A stretch of 64,000 bases of DNA from JANTGF01 sp963750735 (GCA_963750735.1 CAVVRY010000003.1:310001-374000), one strand, 5' to 3'. Positions 29,763 through 38,485 are shown, numbered from the stretch's first letter. Program-made: numbers and translations. Notes: generated by a model not told the origin, from the sequence alone.

Positions 29763-31082
29763 TTAAATCCCACTGAAATCAACATCTTTGAACATCAGTG
29801 AGGGCATTCTCCATGATGAATTTTTATACACATCACTTCCCACTTCAACCAGGTTTGCCCAGAGTTGCTTCATGTTTCCGGTTATATTCATTTCAGAAAC
29901 CGGCTTAACAATTTTCCCGTTCTCAATTAGAAATCCATCAATTCCATAGGAAAAATCACCTGTTGACCCATTGGTATTTCCCCCATTGAATCCGGCAATT
30001 AAAATTCCTCTGTCAAGGGTGGCTATCATCTCTTCTATACTTCTCTTTCCCGGGGATATTACCAGATTTGTAGTACTTCCTGAGGTAGGATCCATTTTCA
30101 GTTTCTTTCCGTAGTAGGTATTAATGTTATAACTTTTTAATACTCCTTTGTCAAAAATAGTACGCTTCTTCAGAGCAAGACCTTCTCCATCAAATAAACG
30201 GGAACCCCGGCCTGAAATAATAAAAGGATCATCAACAAGAGTTAAAAGGTCGGAACCGATTTTTTCACCTATTTTATCTACCAGGAATGAGTTTTTCTGC
30301 TGAATGGCTGATCCGTTTATGGCAGAAATAAGCGGACTAAGACTCTGACTGGCCAGCCTGTTTTCAAGAATCATTGGCATTTTACCTGATTCTATTTTTG
30401 TCTGGCCAATTTTCTTCAGGGCTCTTTGTAGGGCTTTTTCTCCAATTCCCTCAGCCTTTAAATCACCATGAAATATGGCACTTTCACTCCAGTATGATTC
30501 CGGTCGGGCATCACCTCCCTTTACAGAAACGGAAGCATTCAGGCCATAATAGGTGTGTGCTGTATCGCCCTCAAAACCATTGCTGGTAACCATTACACTG
30601 CCACTCATGCCATCGTAATAGCTTGCAGTTACTGATATAATCCTTTCATCCTGCCCCAGGACTTCTTTTTCAATTTTAAATGCATTCTGTATCTTTTCCT
30701 GTGGATCGACTGATAAAAAATCGGGATCGAAAGTACTCAGGTCCTTAATTTCGCCTTTGAAATACAGGGCAGGATCAGGTAAGGTTCGAAATTCATCCTC
30801 GGCAAGGAATTTTGTTCCTGCAATACCTTCCTCAATAAATCTGGCCAGTTCTTCTTTTTTATTCAATCGATTGGTGGAAAGAGATGAATACTTTTTGTCT
30901 ACATACAGTTCAATGCTTAATCCACTTTGAGTAGATTGTTCAAGCTTATCGATTTTTTCTTCTCTTACCTCTACGCTGCTGTTCTGGCTTTCGTAAATGC
31001 TTACTTTCGCTTGTTGAGCACCATTGGCCAATGCATGTTCAATGGCCCATTTTGCTAATTTATATTTTTCCTCTTTGGTCAT
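29763..31082 (-). CDS. TldE/PmbA-like metalloprotease subunit
   Basis: A 439-residue protein of the TldD/PmbA family, lacking the HExxxH site found in its neighbour, as expected for TldE. Typical blocks are YESQNSSVEVREEKIDKLEQSTQSGLSIELYVDKKYSS and the C-terminal GNTNGSTGDFSYGIDGFLIENGKIVKPVSEMNITGN. It should pair with TldD to form the heteromeric peptide-cleaving protease. It lies 49 bp after the tldD gene on the same strand. Confidence 0.92.
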   Translation of the reverse strand: MTKEEKYKLAKWAIEHALANGAQQAKVSIYESQNSSVEVREEKIDKLEQSTQSGLSIELYVDKKYSSLSTNRLNKKEELARFIEEGIAGTKFLAEDEFRTLPDPALYFKGEIKDLSTFDPDFLSVDPQEKIQNAFKIEKEVLGQDERIISVTASYYDGMSGSVMVTSNGFEGDTAHTYYGLNASVSVKGGDARPESYWSESAIFHGDLKAEGIGEKALQRALKKIGQTKIESGKMPMILENRLASQSLSPLISAINGSAIQQKNSFLVDKIGEKIGSDLLTLVDDPFIISGRGSRLFDGEGLALKKRTIFDKGVLKSYNINTYYGKKLKMDPTSGSTTNLVISPGKRSIEEMIATLDRGILIAGFNGGNTNGSTGDFSYGIDGFLIENGKIVKPVSEMNITGNMKQLWANLVEVGSDVYKNSSWRMPSLMFKDVDFSGI

Positions 31083-31131
31083 GATTTCTTTTTTTGCAGT
31101 TTATTCAAAATAATATTAAGCTTTCAGGGGA

Positions 31132-32658
31132 TTATGCACTTGTTCCGCCTACTGTTAATTTCTTTACCAAAACGGTGGGCAATCCCATTGTTACAGGAAC
31201 CGATTGCCCGTCTTTACCACACATCCATGTTCCATTATCGGTAAGGTAATCGTCGGCTGCCATTGAAATATCAGCAAGTGCCTGTGGTCCGTTCCCGATT
31301 ATATTTATGTCTTTAATTGGTTGTGTAAGCTTTCCTTTCTCAATCAAATAGCCTGATTTTACAAAGAATGTAAAGTCGCCGGCCCCGATTTTTACCTGTC
31401 CATTGCTGAAATTATCTACGTACACTCCATAATCGACCTCGGCAAAAATATCTTCGCGGGTATGAGGGCCCGGTTCCATATAGGTTGAACGCATTCTTGG
31501 AATAGGAATGTGCCTGAATGACTGGCGACGGCCATTTCCGGTAGGATCAAGACCATAATGCTGTGCACTGATGCGATCGTGGATGTAGCTATTCAATACA
31601 CCATCTTTAACCAGGTAGGTTTTTTGAACCTCGTTGCCTTCATCGTCGATATTAATAGCTCCCCGGTTGTTTTCGAGGGTACCATCGTCAATTATGTTTA
31701 TGAAATTCTCTGCTACCTTCTTGTTCATCTTATCGCTAAAGATAGATGTCCCCTTGCGGTTAAAATCGGCCTCAAAAGTATGACCAATAGCCTCGTGAAG
31801 TAGAATGCCTGATCCACCGGCTCCCAATACAACAGGCATTTCACCAGCTTTGGGTTTGGTGGCATCGAACAGGATATTGGTTTTTTCAATGACATCCTGT
31901 GCCAGCATATCAACCAGGTCATCAGAAAGCCATTCATAACCCTTGCGGTACGATCTTGCACTGTAGCTGTTTTCAACCTGATCGCCTTTCTGCATGATAC
32001 ACACCACGCCAAAGTTAACCAGCGGCCGGTAATCGTAGGTTAATCTACCCTCTGAATTATAAAACAATATATAGCTCGATTCATCTGTGAGGAAGGCATT
32101 TACCTTGATCACTTTTTCGTCGAGCTCAAATACTTTATCGTTAATTTTCTGTACAAAAGGAACCTTGTCTTTAACTGATACATCCTCCCATTTTTTTGAG
32201 ATTTTGTAGTAATCTGATGGGAGTTTCTCATTCAATTCATCGGTTTTAAACTCCTTTGGGCTATCGGCAATATTGGCTGCCATACGAGCGGCATTCAACA
32301 TTGATTCGGTATCGATGGTTTCAGAGTAGGCAAAGCCTGTCTGGTCGCCTTTCAGTACACGTATTCCCACCCCATAATCGACATTTGAGTAGGCCCTGTT
32401 CACCTTTCCGTCCTCAAGTCCCAGGGAATTTGATATTGTGTGTTCAAAAAACAGGTCGGCATAATTGCCTCCTTTAGACATCGCTTCGGAGATGACTTTT
32501 TGCATCAATCCGGCCGATACCTCAAAATGGTCCATATAAGTTTTCACGTCAGCAGAGATTTGAATGTTTTGGCACGATTGCATGAATGGAGGTAAAATCA
32601 TTGTACCTGCCGCTGCAGCAGTACCAGTTTTAATAAAAGTACGTCTGTTCAGGTTCAT
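31132..32658 (-). CDS. TldD-like metalloprotease with Tat-type signal
   Basis: A 508-residue TldD homologue with the zinc motif LLHEAIGHTFEADF and the conserved C-terminal GAGDFTFFVKSGYLIEKGKLTQPIKDINIIGNG. The N-terminus MNLNRRTFIKTGTAAAAGTMILPPFMQSCQ has a twin-arginine motif (NRRTFIK), a hydrophobic core and a lipobox-like MQSC, suggesting Tat export and perhaps lipidation. E. coli TldD is cytoplasmic, so this is a variant. Its partner TldE has no visible signal, leaving the site of the complex unclear. Confidence 0.92.
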   Translation of the reverse strand: MNLNRRTFIKTGTAAAAGTMILPPFMQSCQNIQISADVKTYMDHFEVSAGLMQKVISEAMSKGGNYADLFFEHTISNSLGLEDGKVNRAYSNVDYGVGIRVLKGDQTGFAYSETIDTESMLNAARMAANIADSPKEFKTDELNEKLPSDYYKISKKWEDVSVKDKVPFVQKINDKVFELDEKVIKVNAFLTDESSYILFYNSEGRLTYDYRPLVNFGVVCIMQKGDQVENSYSARSYRKGYEWLSDDLVDMLAQDVIEKTNILFDATKPKAGEMPVVLGAGGSGILLHEAIGHTFEADFNRKGTSIFSDKMNKKVAENFINIIDDGTLENNRGAINIDDEGNEVQKTYLVKDGVLNSYIHDRISAQHYGLDPTGNGRRQSFRHIPIPRMRSTYMEPGPHTREDIFAEVDYGVYVDNFSNGQVKIGAGDFTFFVKSGYLIEKGKLTQPIKDINIIGNGPQALADISMAADDYLTDNGTWMCGKDGQSVPVTMGLPTVLVKKLTVGGTSA

Positions 32659-32765
32659 AAGGCTGGTTTTTGTTGTTTAGTAAGGCATCGAAGTTACAAT
32701 TCTGTAAGTGAATTAACAAACATAGATATCATTTATCTAATTGCCTGATTTTAAATTATATATCC

Positions 32766-32813
32766 GTTTACAAATATTTATAAACGATTGTAAATGCTTA
32801 ATAACCGGTTATT
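32766..32813. repeat. nested palindromes upstream of the recombinase
   Basis: Between tldD and the recombinase lie overlapping inverted repeats: CGTTTA/TAAACG and TTTACAA/TTGTAAA around an AT core (about 32,766-32,796), followed by the perfect 14-bp palindrome AATAACCGGTTATT (32,800-32,813). They could bind a regulator or the recombinase itself. They mark the left boundary of the accessory region. Confidence 0.45.
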
Positions 32814-32827
32814 TTAATTACCAGAGA

Positions 32828-32835
32828 TAGTTTTG
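32828..32835 (+). promoter_or_regulatory. candidate -7 box for the recombinase operon
   Basis: TAGTTTTG fits the Bacteroidota TAnnTTTG -7 element and lies 58 bp before the 82-aa ORF. No good -33 TTTG is seen at the usual spacing, so support is moderate. Confidence 0.35.
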
Positions 32836-32893
32836 GGTAGGCATTTGAATAATGGAATTTGAGAAAATTAAATGTTAAATAAAAATTTTAGTT

Positions 32894-33142
32894 ATGAAAA
32901 CAGATAAAATCAGAAAGGAAATTCGTTTGATTCAAATTTCTAATAACAGATATAAAATAGTTTCAAGCCGTGAAGGATTTACTATTGTACACGCAAGAAA
33001 AATACCAGGATGTTATTACAGTGGTGTTCAGAAAGCCTGGGTATTTCCGGTAAGCGAGAACAACCTAAGAATTTTTAATGATCTGTTTGACCAAATAAAA
33101 GTTGGTTCAGACATAACAGCTTCATTCAGAAATTGTATCTGA
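32894..33142 (+). CDS. recombinase N-terminal arm-type domain (separate ORF)
   Basis: An 82-residue protein whose GCYYSGVQKAWVFPVSENNLRIFNDLFDQI recalls the N-terminal arm domain (pattern GARWSxxxKxWYIP) that in many Bacteroidota tyrosine recombinases is fused to the core-binding domain. Here it stops 4 bp before the catalytic ORF, in another frame. Dropping one T near 33,130 would fuse the ORFs through SSEIVSDLVEFQKYL. It may thus be a split or frameshifted piece of a recombinase of about 360 residues, or a genuine separate subunit. Confidence 0.7.
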   Translation: MKTDKIRKEIRLIQISNNRYKIVSSREGFTIVHARKIPGCYYSGVQKAWVFPVSENNLRIFNDLFDQIKVGSDITASFRNCI

Positions 33143-33146
33143 CCTG

Positions 33147-33971
33147 GTGGAATTTCAAAAATACCTGGAGATTAACCGGTACTCGAAATCTACTATCCAA
33201 TCATATGTTTCGATCCTTCATAAATTTTTCGATTTTCATAGAGGGAAGAACCCGATTGATATACAAAAAGAAGACATTGAAAAGTTTAATTATTACTACA
33301 TAATGAAGGAAAAACGATCGGCGGCTTTCCAGAACCAACTTATAAGTGCCATTAAAAAGTTTTTTGAAAATCGTTACCATGTAAAGCTGGTAATTGATGA
33401 TATTGAAAGGCCCAGAAAGAGCAGCCCCCTGCCAAAGGTTTTATCACAGGAAGATATACAAAACTTATTAAGCAAAGTGTACAATTTAAAACACAGAGCC
33501 ATTTTAAGTTTGATATATTCAGCCGGCCTCCGACGGTCGGAAGTATTGAATTTACTAATTACCGATGTGGACTCAAATAGAATGGTATTAAATATTCGGA
33601 ATGCTAAAGGTAAAAAAGACAGGATTGCTGGACTTTCACTGAAAATTCTCGATTTATTAAGGCAATATTACACAGTTTACAAACCGCGAGAATATTTATT
33701 TGAAGGAAGATATGGCGGGAAATATACAGCTGGGAGTGTGAGTAAAATATTTCAAATGGCGAAAATGAGAGCGGGAATATCAATGATTGGAGGAGTGCAT
33801 ATTTTGCGCCATTCGTTTGCCACTCATTTGCATGAAAGTGGTTACGATATACGAATTATTCAAGAGATACTTGGGCATAAAAGTTCGAAAACCACTGAGA
33901 TATATACTCATGTAAGTACAAAGAGTATATTGAATGTAAAGAGTCCATTTGAAACCTTACAGGCCCCTTAG
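33147..33971 (+). CDS. tyrosine recombinase, putative cassette integrase
   Basis: A 274-residue recombinase from a GTG start. It has a SAM-like core-binding domain (residues 1-85) and a catalytic domain with Arg129 (SAGLRRSEV), Lys in AKGKKDR (about 154-157), His218-x-x-Arg221 (HILRHSF), His244 (LGHKSS) and nucleophile Tyr253 (EIYTHVS). The stretch between the Lys and HxxR shows no roughly 16-residue insertion of the kind that defines IntI, so it is XerC/D-like in layout. Its end THVSTKSILNVKSPFE recalls the VRSPLD end of integron integrases. It directly precedes and co-orients with the cassette array, so I infer it moves the cassettes. Confidence 0.9.
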   Translation: MEFQKYLEINRYSKSTIQSYVSILHKFFDFHRGKNPIDIQKEDIEKFNYYYIMKEKRSAAFQNQLISAIKKFFENRYHVKLVIDDIERPRKSSPLPKVLSQEDIQNLLSKVYNLKHRAILSLIYSAGLRRSEVLNLLITDVDSNRMVLNIRNAKGKKDRIAGLSLKILDLLRQYYTVYKPREYLFEGRYGGKYTAGSVSKIFQMAKMRAGISMIGGVHILRHSFATHLHESGYDIRIIQEILGHKSSKTTEIYTHVSTKSILNVKSPFETLQAP

Positions 33972-34004
33972 TGCGAAAAAATAAAGCTTACTCAGGAATA
34001 AAAA

Positions 34005-34049
34005 AAAAGTATACAATACATACCTATTTGGTATATATTCTGTACTTTT
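34005..34049 (+). terminator. stem-loop after the recombinase gene
   Basis: Arms AAAAGTATACAATACATACC (34,005-34,024) and its near complement (34,030-34,049) pair at 17 of 20 positions around a TATTT loop. It is AT-rich and starts 33 bp after the recombinase stop. It could end recombinase transcription or act as part of the primary recombination site. Confidence 0.5.
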
Positions 34050-34069
34050 AGTCTACTTAAGTACACATA

Positions 34070-34085
34070 TAAACAAGTTATAGCC
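34070..34085 (+). other. attI-like junction (first cassette boundary)
   Basis: The first cassette boundary, AAACAAG|TTATAGCC, with the G at 34,077. The nine bases GTTATAGCC are the exact reverse complement of GGCTATAAC at the far end of the first unit (35,198). Unlike all later junctions it lacks the C before G (AAG|TT, not CG|TT), as expected if this is a primary attI-like site. It lies about 105 bp after the recombinase stop, at its 3' side. Confidence 0.65.
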
Positions 34086-34105
34086 AATTTTAAAACAGAA
34101 AAACT

Positions 34106-34774
34106 ATGAGACAAATATTAATTTTATTATTTATTTTAATTTCATCAATTGCATTTGGACAAAAACAATTATTTGGACTCCAAGGAGGATTAAATCTTAC
34201 AAATTTCACATCAAAAGAAAGCTTTAAAAACACAGAAATGAAGACTGGATTTATCGGTGGAATTACCTATGACCTTATGCTTACCGAAAAATATGTTCTT
34301 GAAATTGATATTTTGTATTCTCAACGCGGTGTTACTGACCAGTTTAGTATTACCGATGACTATGGTCAATATGCAGGACAAGTTGAAACAGAAATGAACT
34401 ATGATTATTTATGCTTTCCAGTAAAAATCGGATATAAATTAGGAAATAAGTTAAAAATTATTCCAAAGATTGGGATTGTTCCTGCCGCTATAATTAAAGC
34501 GGAGATAACTTCACCAACTTTTGGAGGAAACGGGGGTATAGTTACAGGTAAAGAAACAATTGACCACAAAGATTATGTATCAAAATTCGATTTGGGAGGA
34601 ATCGTAGAATTTGGAATTGAAACGAATTTATCTGAAAACATTATTTTTTGCTCAAACTTAAATTACAAACACAGTTTGACAACATTTTCAAACTCGGACT
34701 ATTTTGAAGGTCAAGACATGAGACATTACGGATTTTCATTAGCTATCGGATTAAAATATATGATAAATAAATAA
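34106..34774 (+). CDS. outer-membrane beta-barrel protein (PorT/OmpX-like), cassette 1
   Basis: A 222-residue exported protein with signal peptide MRQILILLFILISSIAFGQ. Alternating strands such as KYVLEIDILYSQRGVTDQF and ILILKAEITSP-like stretches, ending YGFSLAIGLKYMINK (aromatic-x near the end), fit the small barrel family PF13568. It is the only gene of cassette 1. No promoter with a good TAnnTTTG box is seen, so expression may come from upstream. Function unknown. Confidence 0.82.
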   Translation: MRQILILLFILISSIAFGQKQLFGLQGGLNLTNFTSKESFKNTEMKTGFIGGITYDLMLTEKYVLEIDILYSQRGVTDQFSITDDYGQYAGQVETEMNYDYLCFPVKIGYKLGNKLKIIPKIGIVPAAIIKAEITSPTFGGNGGIVTGKETIDHKDYVSKFDLGGIVEFGIETNLSENIIFCSNLNYKHSLTTFSNSDYFEGQDMRHYGFSLAIGLKYMINK

Positions 34775-35197
34775 ATAAACTGACTAAATAAAAGTTCATT
34801 AAAATAAAATACAGATTTTCCAATTGATAATTTAGTATTACGAACAATGTGTTTTTGGGGGTTAAAAACAGCAACTTGGAAGGTCGCCACAAAAGAAAAA
34901 TGGGCTACCAAACTGATAAGTTGTTTAAAATAAAATCCCTTGGATTTTGTTGAAGCTTTTTGGCGCACTAAAATTTGAAAGTCCAATCAATTTTTAAGTT
35001 GATAATAAAAATCAATCTTTGGTGGTTAAGAAAAAAGAAAACAACCGGAAACTTGAGTTCATTGTTTGATGGTTTCAAGTAGTCCGGAATTTTTGGTTTA
35101 ACAATAAAAGAGTAAATTTAAAGAGTATTCCAAACAAGTATTTAATCTTAGAATCAAACGAACAAACATTGCTGGAAGTGAAACAATAAAAAAAACT
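34775..35197. other. non-coding part of cassette 1
   Basis: A stretch of 423 bp between the barrel gene and its attC-like site. It is AT-rich, and no reading frame on either strand has a plausible start plus a recognisable protein. It may be remnant sequence of a lost gene. Confidence 0.4.
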
Positions 35198-35383
35198 GGC
35201 TATAACAAAGTGTCATATGTAATGCGGGTTTCAGCAGTTATTTGGGCTGCAGTTCGTTGTTACAACACCGCCAATTCGTCTTTGACGATTGACGGAAAAT
35301 TTGAAATACTGAGTAAACGAATTGGCTCCATGCGAGTTTGAAAGTTCATCACTTTCAATCCCGCACTCCACATACACCAACCG
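35198..35383 (+). repeat. attC-like site 1 (186 bp)
   Basis: Left core GGCTATAAC (35,198-35,206). Outer arms GTGTCATATGTAATGCGGG (35,210-35,228) and CCCGCACTCCACATACAC (35,360-35,377) pair with unpaired bases. The loop contains a further perfect stem GCCAATTCGT/ACGAATTGGC (35,270-35,279; 35,317-35,326). It ends AACCG, and the following TTAG is found behind the inserted IS at 37,052. The same family of site recurs at 44,156. Confidence 0.78.
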
Positions 35384-35384
35384 T

Positions 35385-37048
35385 CAGACTGTCTAAAAAC
35401 CTAACTCTATTTTGTTAAAAACCCGTTCAGATATCAACACTAAAAGCAACAGGTATTTTGTATCTTCATGCATGAAGTATATCAAAGGTCAAAACAGGGA
35501 ACAAACCTACCTTTTTCCGGTTTCACTAGACAGTACCATTGATTCAAATAACGAAGTCAGGTTAATCGATGTTTTTGTTGGCAGTCTTAAACTGAAAGAG
35601 TTTGGGTTTAAGCTGGAACATACTGAAAACGGTAGGCCAGCTTACCATCCTTCAGATTTACTGAAGCTTTATATTTATGGATACCTGAACAAGCTCAGAT
35701 CGTCAAGGGGGCTGGAAAAAGAGTGTAAGCGCAACATTGAAGTAATGTGGTTATTAAAAACCCTTCAGCCCGATCATAATACCATCTCCAATTTCAGACG
35801 CGATAATCCCAAAGCAATAAAAATGGCGTTTCGTGAAACCGTGAAATTAGCCAGGTATTTTAATCTTATTGGTGGAACTCTGGTTGCTGGTGACAGTACT
35901 AAACTGCGTGCACAAAACAGCAAGAAAAACAACTTTAACCAAAAGAAAATTGCCCGTCACCTAGAATACATTGAAAACAAACTCACAGAATACAACAAAG
36001 CACTGGCTGAAAACGATGGAGACAATAAAAAGCAAATTGAAAAACAAATCAACAAACAAAACAAACGGAAAGACGGATATCATAAAATTGAAAAACAATT
36101 AAAGGAAACCGGGCAGGCACAAGTATCAAGCTCAGACCCCGATAGCCGACAAATGATAGTCCGCAACAACATTACCGAAGTAGCTTACAATGTCCAAACT
36201 ACGGTAGATGAAAAAAATAATTTATTAATCGATTACAAAGTAACCAACAACAACGACAGCAAAGCAATGGGCAACATGCTCAGACGAGCGAAAAGCATAT
36301 TACACTCGAACGATTTTATGGCCCTGTACGATAAAGGCTACCACACTGGTAGTGAGTTTGCCATTACCGATAAACTCGGGATTAAAACAATGGTCGCCAT
36401 TCCAAATGTGGCAGCAAACTCTCCTAATAAAGCATACAATGTAGAAAACTTTGAATATTGCTGCCACGATGATTTTTACATCTGCCCTCAGGGACATAAG
36501 TTAACAAGCAATGGTAGGATGCATCAGGCAAAAACATATCGATTTAAAAGGTATACAACCTTAGCCTGTAAATCTTGTACTGCAAAACCAGAATGCTCTA
36601 AAGCAATATATGGGAAAGCAATTCAACGAAGTGAGTTCCAAACCTTAGTGGACATTAATAAAGCAAGAATACAATCAAACCAGGAACTTTACAGAAAACG
36701 TCAGCAGATTGTAGAACACCCATACGGTACCATAAAACGACAATGGGGATTTAACTACATCCTGACAAAAAAAGGAATTAGCCGTGCCAGCGCAGATGTC
36801 GGGTTGATTATGATAGCTTACAACTTCCGAAGGATTATCAATATTGTAGGGGTAAAAGCATTGAAGAATTACCTGAATACGGTAATCTCATTTATTCTTC
36901 AAAAAACAATGCTGTTAAAACTTAAATTAAGCAATATTAGCCCATTTGAATATCAAATGAAGAATATGAAAATGGTTCTGTACATAAGCTTAAAACAGCT
37001 ATATTTAAACCTAAAATTAACTAAACAAATCAGTTTTTAGACAAACTG
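35385..37048 (+). mobile_element. IS-A copy 1, IS1182-like, in the crossover of attC-like site 1
   Basis: A 1,664-bp element with terminal inverted repeats CAGACTGTCTAAAAACC (left) and, as reverse complement of the right end, CAGTTTGTCTAAAAACT. It is flanked by 4-bp direct repeats CCGT (35,381-35,384 and 37,049-37,052). Removing the IS and one repeat restores AACCG|TTAGTAAC, the exact cassette junction. Confidence 0.88.
35472..37040 (+). CDS. IS1182-like transposase (IS-A copy 1)
   Basis: A DDE transposase. The open frame extends to a TTG at 35,412 (542 residues), but ATG 35,472 (MKYIKGQNREQTYLFPVSLD) gives 522 residues, close to the related 518-aa transposase in this window. IS1182 hallmarks: GRPAYHPSDLLKLYIYGYLN, LQPDHNTISNFRRDN, LVAGDSTKLRAQNS (first Asp), ALYDKGYHTGSEF (second Asp), cysteine pairs in CKSCTAKPEC, and QQIVEHPYGTIKRQWGF (Glu). 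The protein is identical to copy 2 at 38,573. Confidence 0.9.
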   Translation: MKYIKGQNREQTYLFPVSLDSTIDSNNEVRLIDVFVGSLKLKEFGFKLEHTENGRPAYHPSDLLKLYIYGYLNKLRSSRGLEKECKRNIEVMWLLKTLQPDHNTISNFRRDNPKAIKMAFRETVKLARYFNLIGGTLVAGDSTKLRAQNSKKNNFNQKKIARHLEYIENKLTEYNKALAENDGDNKKQIEKQINKQNKRKDGYHKIEKQLKETGQAQVSSSDPDSRQMIVRNNITEVAYNVQTTVDEKNNLLIDYKVTNNNDSKAMGNMLRRAKSILHSNDFMALYDKGYHTGSEFAITDKLGIKTMVAIPNVAANSPNKAYNVENFEYCCHDDFYICPQGHKLTSNGRMHQAKTYRFKRYTTLACKSCTAKPECSKAIYGKAIQRSEFQTLVDINKARIQSNQELYRKRQQIVEHPYGTIKRQWGFNYILTKKGISRASADVGLIMIAYNFRRIINIVGVKALKNYLNTVISFILQKTMLLKLKLSNISPFEYQMKNMKMVLYISLKQLYLNLKLTKQISF

Positions 37049-37080
37049 CCGTTAGTAACAATATTGAATATACTAGGCAT

Positions 37081-38349
37081 ATGAAAAAATATTCATTCTT
37101 TATACTAGTTGTTTTCAGCCTATTTAACTGCCGTACTAATGAAAATAAGGAAGATTGTGTAAAACAATCAACGCAAATTATAATAGGTCATATTGATAGT
37201 ATTTACTCTAACATACTGGGAGAAACACGTAAAATATGGATACATGTTCCTGAAAGTTTCAAAGGCGAAAAAAACGATAGAAAATATCCGGTTTTGTATT
37301 TACTAGATGGTTCCAGTAATTTTTACTCGGTAACTGGAATAATTAAAAAACTCGGTAGTCCCAATTTTAATACCCCATTGCCAGAGATGATTGTGGTAGC
37401 CATTCCAAATACTAACAGGATTCAGGATTTAGTTCCTTCCCATGCTGACATTAATTTATCTGCGGACGACACTTTATATTTTGAATCCGGTGAAGGCGAT
37501 GAATTTCTCGATTTTATTGAAAGGGAGCTAATACCTTATATAGATAAAAACTACCCAACAGTTCCTATTCGTACATATGTGGGGCATTCATTGGGAGGAC
37601 TAAGTGTAATAAACGCCTTAATAAACAAACCACATTTGTTCAATAATTATATTTCCATCGACCCAAGTATATATTGGTATAATTATGGTTTTACTAACTA
37701 TGCTGATTCCATATTGAATACGAATATTTTTGAGGGTAAAGCCTTGTATATGGCGTTAGCCAATAACATGGGTGAAAGAATGGAAATTCATGACATTCTA
37801 AACGACACATCAGTAAAAACTGCTGAATTCCGTTCCGATTTAAAGTTTGTTCAATCATTAGAAAACAATACCACAAACGATTTAAATTTTCAATGGAAAT
37901 ATTATATCGATGAAAACCATGGTAGTGTGCCCCTGATTGCCATTTATGATGGATTGCATTTTCTTTTCCATTGGTACAATTTTGAGGGATTACAAAAAAT
38001 TTATTTTTCAGCTCCTGAAATGACCACTGAAGAACTATTGGAACTGCCAAAAGCATACTTTAAAGAAGTTTCAAATCATTTTGGTTATGAAATTCTACCT
38101 CCGGAGAAGTTAATCAATAGCATAGGTATTGCTTTAGGACATCTGCCGGAGAAAGCATTTATTTTCTTTGATTTAAACGTAATGAATTATCCTAATAGCC
38201 CGAATGTTTATAATTCAAGAGGTGATTATTACCTGGCTATTAAAGATACCATGAAAGCTCTAGAAGATTTTAAAAAAGCATTAGAAATTGATAAAAAAGA
38301 TTTCTACAAAGAAAAAATAGAAAAATTAGAACAAAGCATAAAAAATTAA
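37081..38349 (+). CDS. esterase-family lipoprotein with C-terminal TPR, cassette 2
   Basis: A 422-residue lipoprotein (signal MKKYSFFILVVFSLFNC with lipobox Cys). The alpha/beta-hydrolase domain of the esterase D/enterochelin esterase type spans about residues 30-300: nucleophile elbow YVGHSLGGLSV (Ser170), and a candidate histidine in DENHGSVPL. A TPR-like end NVYNSRGDYYLAIKDTMKALEDFKKALEIDKKD follows. It starts 29 bp after the cassette 5' end. Substrate unknown. Confidence 0.86.
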   Translation: MKKYSFFILVVFSLFNCRTNENKEDCVKQSTQIIIGHIDSIYSNILGETRKIWIHVPESFKGEKNDRKYPVLYLLDGSSNFYSVTGIIKKLGSPNFNTPLPEMIVVAIPNTNRIQDLVPSHADINLSADDTLYFESGEGDEFLDFIERELIPYIDKNYPTVPIRTYVGHSLGGLSVINALINKPHLFNNYISIDPSIYWYNYGFTNYADSILNTNIFEGKALYMALANNMGERMEIHDILNDTSVKTAEFRSDLKFVQSLENNTTNDLNFQWKYYIDENHGSVPLIAIYDGLHFLFHWYNFEGLQKIYFSAPEMTTEELLELPKAYFKEVSNHFGYEILPPEKLINSIGIALGHLPEKAFIFFDLNVMNYPNSPNVYNSRGDYYLAIKDTMKALEDFKKALEIDKKDFYKEKIEKLEQSIKN

Positions 38350-38356
38350 AAATACT

Positions 38357-38484
38357 GTTACTAACACGTGGTATAAGGCATGGCTGGGTTTGTGCGGATT
38401 CGACAAGTCGAATCTCGTACCCACCTCGGTTTCGGTCGGACACTTAGACTCTCGTCTGACCGCCACGACCTCATACCACCACCG
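38357..38484 (+). repeat. attC-like site 2 (128 bp)
   Basis: Left core GTTACTAAC (38,357-38,365) is the exact reverse complement of GTTAGTAAC at the 5' end of its cassette (37,051-37,059). Arms GTGGTATAAGG/CCTCATACCAC pair. The loop holds a perfect stem GATTCGAC-AA-GTCGAATC. It ends CCACCG, interrupted by IS-A copy 2. Confidence 0.8.
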
Positions 38485-38485
38485 T

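Noticed and set aside
34726..34986. 86-residue minus-strand ORF after the barrel gene
   Set aside because: It overlaps the barrel gene end, opposes all cassette genes and shows no family resemblance.
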